A stretch of DNA of 20,661 nt from Gnetum montanum (lineage: Eukaryota; Streptophyta; Gnetopsida; Gnetales; Gnetaceae), in the NCBI GenBank assembly GCA_015680685.1, contig MNCI01001884.1, positions 232,716 to 253,376 on the forward strand. The letters run 5' to 3'. This document shows, piece by piece, positions 20,511 through 20,661 of the stretch. Each line of letters starts with the position of its first letter. Positions within the stretch are counted from its first letter, which is position 1. The notes under the pieces were generated by a model that ran no database searches, was not told the origin of the DNA, and saw nothing but the letters and a program-made list of their open reading frames with translations. The position numbers and the translations under genes were made by a program.

Positions 20511-20661
20511 GGTCTCGTGCGAGTGCAGCTATGCGAGGTGCTCCCACGAAGAGCACTCTCGCGAGAGTACCTTGCGGTTCTCCCAGGGAGAATGCTACCT
20601 CTCCCCATATATGTTGATTGGGCCAGTTTCAGCCATACCATCCTGCACCCTTATAAATGTG
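20511..20661 (-). promoter_or_regulatory. M11: promoter-like module at window edge
   Basis: Core CTCCCCATATATG (20601-20613), box TTATAAAT at 20651-20658, spacing 38 bp; cut by the window end. The leader has the same kind of shortening as M10 (CTCGTGCGAGTGCAGC) and a perfect palindrome at 20555-20568. Confidence 0.5.

Larger units (their letters stand above)
16399..20661. repeat. C array: 29-bp minisatellite, about 120 monomers
   Basis: Monomer TTGGTCACGAGGGACCGTTG followed by GGCCAACAC; starts at 16454, 16483 and 16512 show the 29-bp step. Common variants are CATGAGG for CACGAGG, TTTGGCC for TTGGGCC, and a GTTGTTGGGCC form with 3 extra bases. 29 is not a multiple of 3, so each frame cycles through the same 29 residues every 87 bp (WSRGTVGPTLGHEGPLG type), giving open frames without coding meaning, e.g. 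across 18655-19737. Blocks between modules are about 1.71 kb (to 18112), 0.99 kb (to 19253, with the N), then 0.2, 0.25 and 0.31 kb. No other element is visible in these blocks. Confidence 0.96.

Noticed and set aside
16399-20661. CRISPR array, because of short regular repeats
   Set aside because: There are no unique spacers: the 29-bp units abut directly and all are variants of one sequence. The content is otherwise eukaryotic.
1-20661. 18S, 5.8S, 25S or 5S rRNA gene sequence
   Set aside because: I looked for conserved rRNA stretches and recognised none on either strand, so the rDNA assignment rests only on promoter resemblance and layout.

Overview
This window holds no gene I can defend. 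It is about 20.7 kb of eukaryotic repetitive DNA: three different tandem arrays joined by a recurring single-copy-like module. No rRNA, tRNA, transposase, reverse transcriptase or ordinary protein gene is recognisable on either strand. The open frames are by-products of repeat periods (608, 15/24 and 29 bp) that lack stop codons in some frames.

Layout on the + strand. (1) About 1-8097 is the A array: twelve consecutive units of a near-constant 608 bp, plus a diverged 530-bp relative (A') at about 4345-4870 and a partial A' at the left edge. (2) 8098-8395 is a transition block ending in the first copy (M1) of the recurring module. (3) About 8396-16217 is the B array: an irregular minisatellite with a 15-bp unit (GCTCTCAAGGAGAAC type), a 24-bp variant carrying CACGTG, and at least two large internal duplications. 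It is interrupted by module copies M2 (about 9714), M3 (about 13300, inverted), M4 (about 13770) and M5 (about 15453). (4) About 16218-20661 is the C array: a 29-bp minisatellite (TTGGTCACGAGGGACCGTTG and so on), interrupted by modules M6-M11. One N at 18854 marks an assembly break.

The recurring module is the key feature. Read on the minus strand its core is TATATAGGGGGAGG (M1, M2) or TATATGGGGAGAGG (most others). This resembles the plant RNA polymerase I initiation consensus TATATA(A/G)GGGG. In all 11 copies the core lies exactly 38 bp from a TTATAAAT-type box. Tandem minisatellites interrupted by repeated promoter-like modules are the classic layout of a ribosomal DNA intergenic spacer (IGS). 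My leading interpretation, which is inference, is that this is the reverse complement of part of a very long 45S rDNA IGS from a land plant. Spacer promoters would lie in the C and B arrays, a gene-type promoter near 8320, and the A array downstream, possibly in the 5' external transcribed spacer, with 18S expected beyond the left edge. A long-spacer lineage such as a gymnosperm is possible but unproven. If the rDNA reading is wrong, the window is still a composite satellite with a strongly conserved promoter-like module.

How the parts relate: a C-type remnant (TTGGTCAC...) flanks the module on its box side, even inside the B array. The opposite flank is rich in GCTCTC palindromes resembling the B monomer. 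This suggests that the B and C arrays each grew from one flank of the same ancestral module.
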